Source of the DNA: Lepisosteus oculatus
Lineage: Eukaryota > Chordata > Actinopteri > Semionotiformes > Lepisosteidae
Reading direction: 5' to 3'
DNA: 64,000 bases
Assembly: GCF_040954835.1 (NCBI RefSeq)
Contig: NC_090706.1
Location: 36,031,148 to 36,095,147, forward strand
Shown one piece after another: positions 34,008 through 47,800 of this stretch. The notes below the pieces were generated by a model that worked only from the letters and a program-made list of their open reading frames with translations, made no database searches and had not been told where the DNA came from. Position numbers and translations under genes: made by a program. Each line of letters opens with the position of its first letter. Position 1 is the first letter of the stretch.

Positions 34008-35609
34008 TTCACATGCTAACACAACTCCCTGTGTGAACCTTTTCATGCTATACAGTACATAGAGACACAAATGGTGGATGAGCAGTTATCGTTCTCTCTT
34101 CTGTGACCTCCTTTAATGCACACAGTTATTTTTATATGGTCTTAGCTCTCCAGTGTTTTATAGGGATATCCAGATAGTCCAGAAACATACTGAGTAGAGT
34201 AAAATAGTTTGCAAAGGGATTTGGTCACATTTGTAAATGGACCCTACTACTTTATAAACATATCTGAAGGGGATATTAATCTGTGCAGTCTTTTTTCCTC
34301 AATGTTGCACTTGCTTAAGTATCCCCAGCTATTGTTAGGGAGTATAATTGGAAAGAATTTGCTTTGATCCACTCTTCAAACGCCACTGTGTTAAACTGCT
34401 GCTTTTCAAAGTGCTGTTGACATGCCAAGCTGAATGGTGTTCTGGCATTTTTAGATTAAGACACTCCTACCCTGTGGTATTTATCACTTATTTAAAAAAT
34501 AGGATTTAAAGTCACAGCAACAATGTTGTGATAATAAAAGAGAAGAGGCGAATATAGAAACACAGAAATGAGGAAAAAATCTGATGTGCAGTTGACAAAT
34601 GGCCTCCAGTCTGAGTGCACTGCATGGAAAGAATACAGTATCTTAACCTTTTTACAAGGCTTACCCTTGCTGCAGAAGTGAAGCTCATTTTAGTTTGGGC
34701 TTCTAGGAACAGTCACAGCCTGTGATGCCCAGTATGCTGTATGCATAATGGAGACACACGGGATGTACTTTATGAGTACCAGACTCGTGCAGCTTTCAGC
34801 ATTTTGTTTTTTCAGTTGGCTGCCTTGTACGTGTGTCTTTGCTTTAAATGTCAAACACCTATACTGGAGGTCAATGTGTAATACAAGATATGCCGAGTGT
34901 TTAGAATGAAACTTTCTCATCATTCATTTACTTAATCCATAAGGGGATCTGAACATGCATCTTCCCTTGTTTTGCCCTTTTCTACTTCCTTTTCCTTTTA
35001 ATGGTTCTTAAGAGTATTGTTTTTATTCGTATCGAGTCTGGCACTGAAATTTTACACGGGCTCATACATTTCCTTTTTCGTCGGAGCAGTTTTTTTTTTT
35101 TGATTGGCTATGAGGTTGAATCAGTTAAATGTACTCTGGGTTTTTATGGAGTCACTAGAGGTTAGATGAAAATCAACCGATGTGATTCCTTATCCAATCT
35201 AGCTAGATCTGTATACATTTAAGTGTAAACATGCTATTTCTTGAGTAATTGATAGTGAATATGTCCATTAACAGCCACGCATTTGCACCACTCAGCAGGT
35301 ATCATTATAATAGCCTTCATGAAATTTGAATTTAAAAGTGCTCTGCTGCCACTGGGGCTTTCAATGCAAGTGGAAGTTTTGATGGGGAATTAAGTAGGCT
35401 TTTTTCACCCTCTCCACTGGGTTCCACTGCTGTGAAACACTGAGTCAGTGCCTTTTCAGAGCAATGTCAGAATTTTTCCTTTCTTATTAATCACTTCATT
35501 ATAAGTGAGAACTAAAACTGGCAAGTGTGCCTGAATGTTAATGAAATGACATTTTTACAAGTTTAGCTGTTTCATAATCCAAGATCAGTTGCAAAACTTG
35601 TCCATAGAC

Positions 35610-35850
35610 CGTTACAAACATAAACCAGGGGACACAAGAAGAAACTATGAAAGCGCTTTTAAAACTTGAGAAGAGAAATTCTCCATTATCTGGGGGGTTG
35701 TAGAAAAAGCCATTCAACAGTAAGAATATGGTTGAAGTCGATACTTTGGCTACCTTAAATAAATGGCTGAATGAGATTCTTGGATCAATGAAGTATTATC
35801 TACCAAATAGGATAGATGTGTCGAATGGCTCAAAACTATTAACCCAGACT
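35610..35850 (+). repeat. CR1-like LINE 3' region, diverged
   Basis: AAACCAGGGGACACAAGAAG followed by GAATGAGATTCTTGGATCAA and a CTACCAAATAGGATAG stretch. This is the family's 3' end without its last bases. Confidence 0.65.
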
Positions 35851-36839
35851 CTCAGATAAGAAACAAATGTGCACAATTAATAACAACATAGTCATGACTT
35901 ATTACACGTACACAGTTCGTTACAGCATTATAGTTGATGCCTATATCGTGCTATAAGTGTCTTTTTTTTCATTTTAGTGCGTGTGATTTGTTCTCAATTC
36001 ACTATATTCATTAAAGGAACTGTAATACTAGAAAGTCAGGGCAATTCAGATGGCCACCTTAACTCAACGTCTGACCAAGTTAGTTTTCTGAGAGTTCGGC
36101 CTCCAAAAACCATCAGTTACACTCCAAATTAATTGTCAGCACAATGTTTTGCAAAGAACAAGTTTAGTCTCACATGGGTCCAAGTATAAAAACATTGACA
36201 CAGTACAAAAACTTCACTTCAGAAGCAAATATCAGCCATAATAAACCCACTCATGTATACATCTTGCCACCAAAACATGAAAACCGAAACAGCGGCTAGA
36301 GCTTAGCAGGATTTTTACAGAGCTTAGTGAGTCATACTTCTGATCATTCAATAGGGTAGCCTTGCTGAATCCATTTGTCTATAAAAAAACTGGAAATAAT
36401 CCGACAGATCAGCTGTGGGTGTTCAGGGTTTCTCAAGGCCAGGGTTTTGGACCTGCTCATAGCTGTCTATGTTTTTTTTCTTCTGGCTGTTGCAGTGCTT
36501 ATAACATTCGAGTGGTTTGCTGTATAAAATAATTTATTTCCAATGCTTCTGTAATGCACTATAAAGAATTAGTGTTCAAAGGCGTTTTGCAAAGTGAATT
36601 AGTTGGTAGCCCACGACAGGCAGCAGGCTCCTGCAGGAACTCGTAGCTTTCAGAGAGAGGGCAGGTGTTTGAAACTGCTGATGAGGACCATGCATGAATG
36701 TAGCTGAGGTTTGCTATCTTTGCAAGCTTATTAAAGGAACAATCATTGTTTTTAGTTGGGGTAAAAAGCCCAACCTGTGGTGTTCATACTATTGATTGCA
36801 GAGCCAAAGACATTTTGTCAAGTGTGGATGCTGCACATT

Positions 36840-36920
36840 GGTGGTGGTTGAGGGGAGTCCCCATTACCTGTAAAGCGCTTTGAGTGGAGTGTCCAGAAAA
36901 GCGCTATATAAGTGTAAGCA

Positions 36921-36955
<35 letters not shown>
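36840..36955 (+). repeat. Retroposon 3' end with (ATT)n tail
   Basis: TGTAAAGCGCTTTGAGTGGA, then AAAAGCGCTATATAAGTGTA and about eleven ATT units. A widespread fish retroposon ending; the upstream body is not recognised. Confidence 0.7.
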
Positions 36956-36956
<1 letters not shown>

Positions 36957-36959
36957 TAA

Positions 36960-39900
36960 GTGAAGCAGTCAGCATTCTCAGAATGGGAGCCTGCACTACC
37001 TTCTTCCCTCATTAGGGGGAGCCATTCTCTGACTGTCTCATTGGTGGGTAGGCTGGAGCAACTCTATCATGCTACTTCATTGTTAACATTGAATGCCTCT
37101 TTTTATTATTTTCTTCTTCAAAGAGTATAAATATTGAAATGGTAAATAACAGAACCCAGAAGGGAACCTGAATTTTTAATTACTGATTGTAGATTGTGTT
37201 TTTGTTTTCTTAACATAAAACAGCTTTTCTTGTTCTCATGGCAAATATTTTATTCAGAAACCAGATCCAATGTTTTTTCATACATCAGTAGATACCATGC
37301 ATGTATTATAGTTAAATTATATTTGCCATAAGTATAGTGTAAAATTAACAAACTTAAAATCTATTTTTTAGAGAGCGTAATCAAATGTAGAATGATATTA
37401 AAGGTTTTGTTGATTACTGAATTGAGTTTTGAAAATAGGTGTTTTGCACTTTGATATTTTGATATTAAAAAATGCTCAGGACTATTGACTGGCAGATACG
37501 TTGTCAACAGAGGGAGTATTTGTTTTTCCAGTATGTGATTTCACATTAGGTAACTCGTGCCCCAGATTCTGCACATGAACAAGCAGGATATAGGCAGAAG
37601 CATCCCTGTTAAAGATTACACAGCCTTTAAGACCTTTAGCTGCTATATGCAGTGGATTTTCTATTATTAATCAGCATTCTAAAATAGCTTCTGTACTAAT
37701 AGTGGATGATTTGTTATTTTTTATTGTTTTTTCCTGATAGTACTAGTTGTATAGTTTATCAGAACAACAACTTCGAAAACTTCAGTGTTGGGAAAAGTTA
37801 CTCTTAACAGAAATCCAGCATTACTATTACAACTTGTCGGGAATCTATTCTTAGAATAAACACCAGGTTTGGGGGAAATACTGTATTTGAAGTGTAATCT
37901 ATTACAATGATCTATCTATATAGTGTGTAATCACTATATAAGGAAAGATGTTACCTCGTAAAAGCAATGTCTTTCAATTTATTAACAGTGTAAAAAAGTT
38001 ATTCCTTACATAAATTAGTTGTAATGCATACTTTTTAAACTTTTTAAAATAACATTTCCACAGCACTGAAAATACATATTCCTTGCCAAAGTGCAGAATG
38101 TGCTTCATTTTTTCACTAAAACCTCCTTTTGCAGTTTTCTATTTTCAACTGTTTGAAAATGAGAAAAACTGAAACGCATTTCATCTGTTCCAGATCTGTA
38201 CCAACTCACTTAATTAGTGCCACTTACTGTTACTACCATCTTAATCTGTTCATTTTAATCTGTTATTAATCTGTCTTTTTCTTTTCTCTGAAGTAAACAA
38301 TATTATAGGAAAGTTTTTTTGTTCTGCAATATTTATTTAAGAGAACATTTCTGGGGGTTCCAAGTAGATCAACTGCAGTAAAATGAGGTTCAAATATACT
38401 GTGTATATTTAGTCCTATAACTAAGATAAGTATGTAATAAGGTCTAAACTATTTGTTGAAAAATAGTTGCCAATAAAACAAAATCCTAAAGACAGCATTT
38501 AATTTATTTAATCTTATTGGCTTGCCTGTAAGACATTTATACACCCTGGTGATATCCTTAGGGAGTGCTATTGGCTGTGAATCTTGCAAGGACCAAGATT
38601 TCTCCTTTCATTGTAGTTGTGGAGGTAAGATCATTGACTTATCAAGTAATACCTGTGGCTTAGTATTTTTGCCCACAGTGTGTGTGAGGTTGTTTGGAAT
38701 GTCTGTTAACAACTTGTTAGGGGTCTTGCTTTTCCTGTGCTTCAGATAGTAATTTTTTATGAAGCAGAAGTGTAAATTATTTTAATGTGATTTAACCAAC
38801 CCAAAGCTGGTAAGAAGGCTGAGAGGACTGTTTTTTAAACATGAAGTTATTTTCTGTATGCAGGTAAAATAAGAGGATTATACTTAAAAGATTAGGCTGT
38901 GGAGGGGATATGATTATTTACTGAGTAACTGTTAAACGCCGTGGATACAGTAGTATTTTTAGTTTCAGTTTTTATTAGCATTAACAGTGTCTTCTATCAT
39001 TTTGTATGCTGCAAAAAGTCAAAATCTGCAACAGTATGACAGGGAGGGGAATTTCTAAATGTAAGTCAGTGAATTGAGGTACAGTGAAATAAAAACCAAC
39101 CAATAAAACAAGACTAATGTATTTAAAAATTGTTCTTAACTTCAAAATAGTGTCATAATTCTCTCACTTTAAGATGGTATGCTTGTTGATTTATTTCTCT
39201 CCCATTATTTGCTCTAGTTCACTCAAGTACTATATTCGTATTTATCTATTCAGGTTAATTTGATGCAAACCATGTTACCTTTAGCTTAACACGCACGACA
39301 GCGAAACCTTCAAGATCCCAGATTGTTAGGTTATTAGTGTACATAACCGATCATAACGGTTGTACTCAGCACTCCCCAGACCCCAGAGTACAGAAACAAT
39401 TACAATTTCAAATATATGAAATGTGAGGAGTCTATAAATATTCTGAGGCAATTCTTCCAACAATGTAGACAGAAGTGAATGTGACTTTTCTAGTGACTTA
39501 TGGATTCAAGATAAAAATATCTGAAGGGCCTTCAATTTCCCAGGATGAATTCTCAGACTTTTCAGAGCAGAGTTGATAGGTGATTGTTGGTGGAAGCTCA
39601 TTTTTTTTCTTTAGCATATATACTATATAGACTGTGCCTATGTATTAGTAAAATGTGGTAAATGTTAAAGTATTAATTTGCACGAATCATTCCTTTCTCT
39701 AAAATGAAATACTGGGGGAGTGGGATAAGCAATGTATGAAATCGTACAAGAGTGACTACAAATTTCTAAAGTAAAACTGCTATATACCTTGCTTTAATCA
39801 CTGTAAGAGAAGTTCACATTAGTTTGGATTTAGTTTTATTCCTTTCATAAAGGAGACCTTTCCGATGGCAAGACAGTGACCTCATCTAATCATTTCCTAG

Positions 39901-41580
39901 TGGTGCCTTGATCTTAGATTGCAGATGATTTCGTTGTGAATTCTTAACGAGGCACACTCTCCAGTATTTTAATATGGCAAGCCATCATATTAAAGAGCAA
40001 TCACCAGACCAGCCTCAGTGCATGAATCAGCCAAATAGCTATATTAGTGCTACAAGAAAACCTTGAACGTAGAGTAGCAACGATAAGAAACCACAAACAG
40101 TGACTAAAAGGACAGATCATTAACGTTGTCCAGAACTGCTTTGTAGAGCCACGGTCAGATGAACTTCAGAGTAAATTTGCTTTCTTTTCTTTTAATCCCC
40201 CACCCTCCGTTTTTTAGAATCAATGAGTGAACTAACCTCAGTCTGTTCTTTGTTGTCAGCAATGATGCATTACTTTAAAACAAGAATGTCCCGCTCTAAT
40301 AATCATCGGGTTCAGCATTAGAGCAGTTTATTCTTGCTAATGTTTCTCAACTCTCTAGCCTACATCCAAATCGCTTTTCAATACAAGAACATTTTTTTTC
40401 TCTATTTTTGAAGTCGTACTATATGTATGCTACGTGACAGGATTCTTCACATTCACATTCTTCTCTGTCAAAGCACAGAGCAAGGATACCAAGAAACTTA
40501 CTGCCTTATACTGTTATATTTGTTTAGTTTTTGAAAGCAACATGCATTGAGCCATCATAGCTTAAGGGGAAAAAAAGAAGGGGATTTGTCTTCAAACAAA
40601 TTTCTAATTTGTTTTCACAGCCATGAAAATAAAGGATTAATTCAGGGAATGTTGTCAAGCAGTACATTAAAGAAAGTTTGTCAAAGTTCTTTTTATTTTT
40701 AAATAGCTAGTTGTGTAGAGGCAGTAATAAAAACCCAACTACTGTACCTGGCAGAATACAGAGACCTGAAAACAATGGCTGTCCTTTTGTATTTAAATTT
40801 GATGAGAGAGAAAAATGTATCTTTACTGTGGGGAAAAAAACTTTGTATTAGTAAATGTAATTGGAAATGCCTCTAAGTATGCGGTTTTGTAAAATTGACT
40901 TTTTTAGTTCCATACAAGACTCTGCTTTCATCTTCTGAACAAGTTTCTATTGTTTGACTTACAGCAAATGGAAAATGGAACATATGGAAAGCAATAATCT
41001 TTATACAAAATGTACAAATAATTCAGATCCAGTTTTCAGTGCATTAGCAAGAAGGCTGCATACATGTGACCTTCAGAATTCTGACAGATTAGTTAAAAAA
41101 AACATTAAAGATGCTGCAGAATGTAAGGTCTTCAATTAAACTGGAAAGGGGCAAGCATGCTATCCTATCATGATCTCCAGAATTCTGCTGAGACCTGCAG
41201 CTCAGTGCAAGAAGTCAGTCAGCCCGAAAGAAAAGACACTTTGATATGGAAAACCAGCATAGATTATTAATGCAAATGCAAATTACTGTTGCAGAGATCC
41301 GTTTTCCGTTATTGGCTTCTGAAAGCCATAAGAGGGCAATTAGGAATCATGTGGCTGTTTATTTTTCGCAACATTGACAGTTATCAAATTGCTTACAAGA
41401 GAGAGTGGCAACACCCATGGTACCTTCGGCAAGTCATGATAATCAGTCTCAAATGTAGGTTAGAAACAGGACTGCGTTTCAGCAACACACTGAGCTAAAC
41501 TGCAAGTATATTTATTAGCTGATTAGAATAGTTTCATTCTGTGCTGGAACTGAAGTGTAATGTGTGTGAACTGTATATTT
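36960..41580. other. Noncoding DNA, no gene or repeat family recognised
   Basis: AT-rich, with chance frames only (for example 38522-38749 and 40954-41139, both without splice context). The 39850-40330 part is less AT-biased and less broken by simple runs than its surroundings, and could hold conserved noncoding sequence. That cannot be judged without another genome. Confidence 0.4.
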
Positions 41581-41581
41581 A

Positions 41582-41650
41582 TAAGATCACTTTATTGGTC
41601 ATATACAATTTCTTGTACTAGAAATTTCTTTTCGCAGACCCCAACTTGCC
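41582..41650 (-). repeat. tRNA-derived SINE, 3'-end fragment
   Basis: AAGATCACTTTATTGGTCAT and the following CAATTTCTTGTACTAG match the tail region of the SINEs at 25710 and 28869, in the same orientation. It is cut after CCCCAACTTGC. Confidence 0.75.
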
Positions 41651-41720
41651 AGTTAACATACCACTACATCTTTGGACTGTGCAAGGAGATCGGAGCACTT
41701 GTAGGAGACCCACATTAACA
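41651..41720 (-). repeat. L2-type LINE fragment
   Basis: CATCTTTGGACTGTGCAAGG then GGAGACCCACATTAAC is a diverged L2 3'-region block that directly abuts the SINE fragment. Confidence 0.45.
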
Positions 41721-41763
41721 TTGGGACTTTTAATATTCAAAGCATAATTAAGTCTTTTTAGTA

Positions 41764-42110
41764 AGAACATAAGAAAGTTAACCAGTGAGAGGAGGCCTTC
41801 AGACCTGTGTAGTCTATTTGGTTGTTTTTAATCGATCCAGGGATCTCATCCAGCTCTTCCTCGAAAGAACCACATGAATGAGCATCACGGCTGGGTAGCT
41901 TGTTTCATATTCCCACAATCCTTTTGAGTAAGCAATTGTTGCCTTACTAGAGTAATTAAGAAGATACTCTAGTAAGGTATTAAAATAATTTAATCTTGAC
42001 GCAATCACAGCATGTATTGAAATTTCAGCATCCAGAACAGTGTTACTCATGTAGAAGAAAGATGACGCACCTTGCAGTTCAAATGAATAATGCAAAGTAA
42101 CACCAAGATT
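41764..42110 (-). repeat. CR1-like LINE 3' end, minus orientation
   Basis: In reverse the element ends in GGCCTCCTCTCACTGG, then TTTCTTATGTTCTTAC, the family's terminal sequence. Toward its interior it has GGGATCTCATCCAGCTCTTC and TTCCCACAATCC. The 93-codon minus-strand frame here is a by-product. Confidence 0.7.
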
Positions 42111-42726
42111 CTAACTTTCATGAAAAGTTTGTTTACTGCCCCATCAGTGACACCGAAGTCCCTGCCTTTGCAAAGTTGATGTTGCAATTCTATGAATGTA
42201 ACATCAGTCTAGTTTAGTTAGAAAGATCTTCTGCATTCTTTGTATCTTCCTATCAGACAGACAGCTGTAAAGTACAGAAAGAGCAACAGTTGTATCTGAT
42301 CTGGCCTGCAAGTACATATGAGTGTCATCGGTATAGTGGTGAAACTCTGGTTTATGACGGCAAATTATGATTATCTGAAGTTTGCCTGACAGCTCCTTCC
42401 ATTCTTGTTTTCCTTTTGCTTGCAATGCCTTTACTGACAGAGCCCTTTACAGCCAAAATAAACTAATTCTGCGCACTGCTGTTCATTAATTAGATTTTTG
42501 TTTTGAGAACACTTCTCCAGAGTGCTTTAAAATCAATCTGCATGTAATCACATATCCATTTGCATTAGTAGCAGGAATAAAGTTTTCATTTTGATGTTTA
42601 ACATGCTTCCAATGGGACTTGGGTTTGCATGCATAAGATCCTTGAATATCAAGTAGAGACTCAATATTGACATTGCCCCCTCTTTTTTGTTAAAGCAGGA
42701 ATTTCCATTACTGACGCAAATGAAAA

Positions 42727-42750
42727 GGTGTGTGTGTGTGTATATAGATA
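42727..42750. repeat. (GT)n/(AT)n microsatellite
   Basis: Short run GTGTGTGTGTGTGTATATAG. Confidence 0.8.
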
Positions 42751-43158
42751 TTACTATAACCTTAGAAAATGATTTTCAGAGACACCTTTTCTCGTCTTAA
42801 AGTAATTTAATTGAGTGGAGACGTTATTTGTTCCAAGCAAAACATTAAAAGAGGTAACATAAATTTGCTTTAAAGTGTTTAGATATTGCATAGTGGATGT
42901 CACAGAAACAGAATCCTGTTTCACTGAGATAGCAGATGGGTTGCTCTAGCCTGGATGAACCATTGAAAATTCTTTAGTTCACTGTGGAATGAAGAAAGCA
43001 AATGTAATAGGATGTTATAAGTAATTATAAGTATAATTTTATATAACACTTTTACAAACAATCTCAGAATAGTTATAATAAGTACTAAAGAGACTAATTT
43101 ATGCAGGGACTCTTTTCTTGTATCTATTTTATTTGATTCACAACTAGAGGATCTAAAT

Positions 43159-43382
43159 CAGGGGTATCCAGTACTCGTTCTGGAGGGCCAGTTGTAGGTT
43201 GTTAATTAGTGTGAAGCAGCAGTACCTGAAGAGCAGAGAGAAGCTGTTAAATTGGTCCAGTAAAGGCAGTAACCAGCTGGTTTAGTTAATTAAAACCTGA
43301 GTTGGAAAGAAAATCCACAGAGTCAACAGCTTTGTTTTATCCTAAATAACTTCTTGACCTTGGATCACGGAATTGAGCTCTG
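43159..43382. repeat. hAT-like nonautonomous element, diverged
   Basis: Starts CAGGGGTATCCAGTACTCG and CTGGAGGGCCA, the usual beginning of short fish hAT-type elements (CAGGGGTGTCCAA). The opposite end, GGAATTGAGCTCTG, is a weak match to the inverted start. Boundaries are approximate. Confidence 0.5.
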
Positions 43383-44261
43383 AAGTGATAACTTATCATT
43401 GAGATATACAGAACCAGGTGAACTGGACATGTTTGCACAGGCTCAATAAACCACTTCTGTCTCAAAGATAAGGATAATTCAGTGTACAGTATGTTTTATC
43501 AACTCTTTCCATAGCGTTTTTTAAAAGAAAAATCAAAACATTTCCCGAAACTGGCAAGACAACTGGAAATTCTGATAATGAGCTCACCCTTTATGATGAC
43601 CTAGCTGAACATTTGTGGTGACAGATGATTAATGAAGTCTTCTGGTAAAATATTTTGATCACTCTATTCTCACTGGCTAGTATTCTTGTTAAAATTGTTT
43701 GGATGTAACAGATCTAAAGCTGTTCTTGCCTTGTGTTAGCAATAAAAAATGTTGATAAAAACAGTGTTAAGAAAATAAAGCTTGTAGAGACTTTTCTGAT
43801 TGCTTTAAACAACTGATTGTTTTTATTTAGACTTTTGAAGGTTATGCTTTGTGCATCCTTATTTAATTGCATATTGCAGGATACTTTTAATCTCTATATG
43901 CTAACCTGGGTAAATCCATAACCTACTGCACTATATCCAGGTACTGTACTTTTTCTAACGTCTCCACTCTTTCGTGAATGTGAAATGGCACAGAGAGCAA
44001 TGGTTGTTGTTGACCTGTCCGCATTAACCAGAGATGGTACAGAAAGTTATTACTGAATGGGACGGAACAGTTTTGCTCTTGAACAGTAGACTGAGTATTT
44101 GCTTGAAAGATTTACCCCAGTTTATATGCTGGACTTTATCATTATTGATTAGGTTTTCATCCTAGGCTGCAGATGACCTGGCCTGTATTCAGATTTACAG
44201 GATGCAGCGTTTTTCTGCTCTGGTTAAAATCTGCAAGAATGGTAGCTATGTTAGCATCCCC

Positions 44262-44560
44262 TGTTGTCTCTTCATCCATCCATATTCTGACTGCTTCATC
44301 CGGTTGAGGATCACAGGGGAGCCGGAGTCTATCTTGGGAAGGTGCAAGGCAGGATACTCCTTGGATGGGACGCCAGTCCATCACAGGGCACATATACAGT
44401 AGATAGACACGCACACACTCACACAAGGGCCAGTCGTCCCAGAAGCCCATTGAATTACTAATATGTCTTTGGACTTTGGGAAGAAACCAGAGCACTCCAG
44501 GTCTGGAATTGAACCCAGGGCCAAAGGCAGCAACAGAACTGCTGCCCCAAGCTCTTTGTA
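44262..44560 (-). repeat. L2-type LINE 3' end
   Basis: Plus-strand order: TCATCCATCCATATTCTGAC, GGGGAGCCGGAGTCTATC, CAGTCCATCACAGGGCACAT, TTTGGACTTTGGGAAGAAAC, GAATTGAACCCAGGGCC. In reverse it ends with an ATGGATGGATG tail. Open frames on both strands (44157-44495, 44202-44402) fall within the repeat and are not genes. Confidence 0.8.
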
Positions 44561-45419
44561 TAAATGTAAAATATGGACCATGTCTGGCATCATTATGATC
44601 AAGGTTAAATTAGTGTCACAACTACAATATTAAGTTTCAAACCTTAGGGGTCATAATTAATCAAACTCGTCAGAATTTTAAAAAAGCCAGAATGCTTAAT
44701 GTGTTTTGTTATTGTATTCATTCTGACTGTTTGCTTTTTGAAAATTATGCCGAATCAACATTTTAATTACCACTCAAAGTGAAGGAAAATGGCTAATCTC
44801 TTGGTGAGCCAAGAATCTCCTGGAAACCTGTATAGAATAAATCTAGTGGATATTCCTGAGACAGGCATGTCTGTCAAATTGATTTTTAAATCAACAAAAT
44901 TAAGGCTGATTCATCAGAAGAGACTCAAATATCCTTTCTAGTCTGTCTAGGAAGCAGACCTCCTTCGGGCTGAATTTGAATAGCTCTGTAATAGTTGTAG
45001 AAGTCACAGTAGCATTGGTATTCATTTCCTTTTTAAACACATCTCTGGCATCCATCTGTCTAGAGAGACAATGGTTTTGCACATATATTAGAAATATCTG
45101 AAGTTTCCTATAGAAATCCTTTTTGAAATTACTATAAGATAAGCATTCATGGCAGAATTGCATTATGATGGTCTGTAATAATATAGTCAAATATATCATC
45201 AACAAGATGAAAGGGAAATAGATTTATGTGAATGTTTCTCTTAAGTGTTTGCTAAAGAGAAAATAGGAAATTTGCCGTACATTAAGGAACCACAAAGTTC
45301 TTTTTGGTTTCTAGAAACTTTAAGATACATTTCCGGGACCTGTAGGTATTCTACCGATTACACTTAAAGAAATAAGAGGTGTTATTTATAGACTAAATAA
45401 AACTCTTTCAACAGTCACT

Positions 45420-46035
45420 CAGGATGAGGGAAGTACCCATTGAGTGGAAAATTGCTAATGTAGCAGCCAACCAGAAAAGGGTTCCAAAGGAGAAAAAAAC
45501 AAGTATAGACAAATAAGTCTTGCTTCCATTACATGTAAGGTTATGGAAACAATCAATTGAACTAACGTAGAGAATAATCTGTAGGGCAGTAAGAATTTAA
45601 TTGAAACATAGATTTCCAAGTAAAGACTCTTTATTAGGACTGCTACTTGTCCTTGTCCTTGTTTGCATCAGTGATGTATGTACTGGTAAAGTTAAGTGTT
45701 CTTATTTGTGGATCAGAAATTGAAGGGAGATTAGCAAACTGTCGAATCTGCAAAGAATTAACTAAAAAGAACTATGAAACAAACTCAATGAGTTACATCA
45801 TTTTCCTCTTTTAGTAAAGCAGTAGAAGTCAAACAAAATTTGGGGAAATATAGTGTATAAAGTGTAGAAATAGTGTAGAAATTGAGCGAAAAAAATAAAT
45901 CAACAAAGCTATGTTGTGAAATTGAAACCGTGACTTATTTCAAGAAAACACTGGATGTAATTCTCAAATCAATTAGCTACTATCAGCCAAATGAGCAATG
46001 AGTTAGATTTGCTGATTGTCCTTCTATTGTTTGCA
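45420..46035 (+). repeat. CR1-like LINE with decayed reverse transcriptase
   Basis: Conceptual translation of 45431-45490 gives EVPIEWKIANV, and after a frameshift 45500-45555 gives KYRQISLASITCKVMETI. Together these match the WKxANVxPIxK...YRPxSLxSxxxKxxE region of non-LTR reverse transcriptases. The 3' region follows with AATTCTCAAATCAATTAGCT, CCAAATGAGC and TTCTATTGTTTGC. Much of the enzyme is deleted. A dead copy. Confidence 0.7.
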
Positions 46036-46849
46036 ACATCACTCACATTCTTTGAAATGTAACTGTAACTCCACAAATTATTTTTAGGGATCTAAGTAAT
46101 TGAAAAGATACTTAATATTTTTGTTCATAACATTGGTGTGTTTGTTACACAATTAGTGTTAATAAATTAACAATAGTGAATGTATGCTAAAAAAACAGTG
46201 CTTGTCCTTTAGGTACTGAAAAGCACGACGGATTGAGAGCGTTGCTCACTGTTCATGTGTCAATCTGAAATATTTCTTGAATATTTCTTAAAATATTTTC
46301 TGTCAACAATATTTAAACATTAGTTGTTTAGATATCCAACTGTGCCAATTATACTACAAATGCCATTTACATTAGTCTGAAGTTTCAACTCTGTATTCAG
46401 GAACTACTACATACTGTATACATATTTATATGTGGAAAAATACTTTAGTCCTTTTGAGACTTCCCTTTGAGAATAACAAGAATCAAATCTGTTCTAGTTA
46501 CCTGGAATGTTTGTGAGGAGAATTTATTGGACATGATGCAGTTAGACATTTTGAGTTTCTTAGGGGCCTTTTTAAAACCTGAAATGTATTTAATCTCTTC
46601 ATACCTGATCTGTTTTAATTCATGAGGTCTTGTGTGAAAAGGCCTTTGGGAATGTGCAAGAAATGTACAGTACCTTGTTCTTAGAAAATGTTTATCTCTA
46701 TTTCCAAAGAATTTATTTAAAACTCCATTTGTACTTACAGTACTGATGATAAAAATTAATATTTTGTCACGTTTCAGTCAAGGGTCGGTGTTTCCTGCAA
46801 ATTTAAAATTAAACTATTTCATTTAGAGAATATACTTAATTAAGAGTCA

Positions 46850-47075
46850 GAGGGCACAACGTAATCCAAGCCAAGCACAGGAAGCACTGCTTCACACAGA
46901 GGGTTGCCAGGCGATGAAACTGGCTCCCCAGCCATGTTGTTAAAGTTAATACTCTGGCATTTTTCAAGCTGAAAAGCTGAATGAGATGTCTGGATCAATC
47001 AACAACTAACTACCAAATGGAATGGATGCGTTAAATAGCCTCCTCTGATTTGTAATCTTTATGTTCTTAATAAAA
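46850..47075 (+). repeat. CR1-like LINE 3' end
   Basis: AGGAAGCACTGCTTCACACA, GAGATGTCTGGATCAATCAA, TAGCCTCCTCTGATTTGTAA and TTATGTTCTTAATAAA. This is the clearest example of the family's terminal sequence on the plus strand. Confidence 0.75.
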
Positions 47076-47459
47076 GAACAGGATAGCAAGACATAAAGAT
47101 AAAGTAGCTGGAATCCTCACAGTGAGGGGGGTTCTGTCATGTATTTTTGAGCCTACTGTGCAAAGTTCCCTAGACACAACATTTGGCTGTGTTGATTGAC
47201 ATTTACGCAGTGTTGTATCTACTTTCCTGATGAGCCCAGGAGAGCTGCTGTTTGAGTTGTGCTAATTTTGTATGCACATGAACGGTAGGCAATTATGATC
47301 TCAATCAAAATAAAACAGGATTTTTTGTTCTACTTGGTGTTACTTTGAAATAAGTCAGTTTTAAATTGGAGTTTGAAACTGATCATGAAGTCTTTATAAG
47401 TGCAGCATACTGTATGGCTCCAGATAAAAAGAACATCGAATGGCTGTAAAAGAGGGGAT

Positions 47460-47800
47460 GCAGTCTCAGCTCCAACAACATAGCTGGAGAGCTCGTTCAA
47501 TACTCCCACAACCCTTCCTGTAAAGCCTTACATTCTCAGTTTTAAAGGCACTTCTACATAGATTCCCATTGTGATCTCTGGTTTGTATGGCCCTGCGTAT
47601 ACTGAAATAGTTCATAGGATTAATTTGGGGACTTTGACCCTTTTGAATTCTTGAGTCAGGTCCCATAGCAGTCTTCTCTGTTATTCTGTCGGTGTAGAAC
47701 TTTCTTTTAAGGCTGGGATTGTATCTAGTTGCTCTTATCTGAACTGATCTTTTTTGTAATGTGGTGACCACAGTTGTACAAAGTACACAAAAGTCTTCCG
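47460..47800 (-). repeat. CR1-like LINE fragment, minus orientation
   Basis: TACTCCCACAACCCTTCCTG, GATTCCCATTGTGATCTCTG, GTTGCTCTTATCTGAACTGA and TTTTTTGTAATGTGGTGACC. These are in the order of the inner 3' region of the family, inverted relative to the neighbouring copy at 46850. The 101-codon minus frame is not a gene. Confidence 0.7.

Noticed and set aside
44157..44495. 112-codon minus-strand frame
   Set aside because: It lies wholly in an L2-type LINE 3' end and is noncoding repeat sequence.
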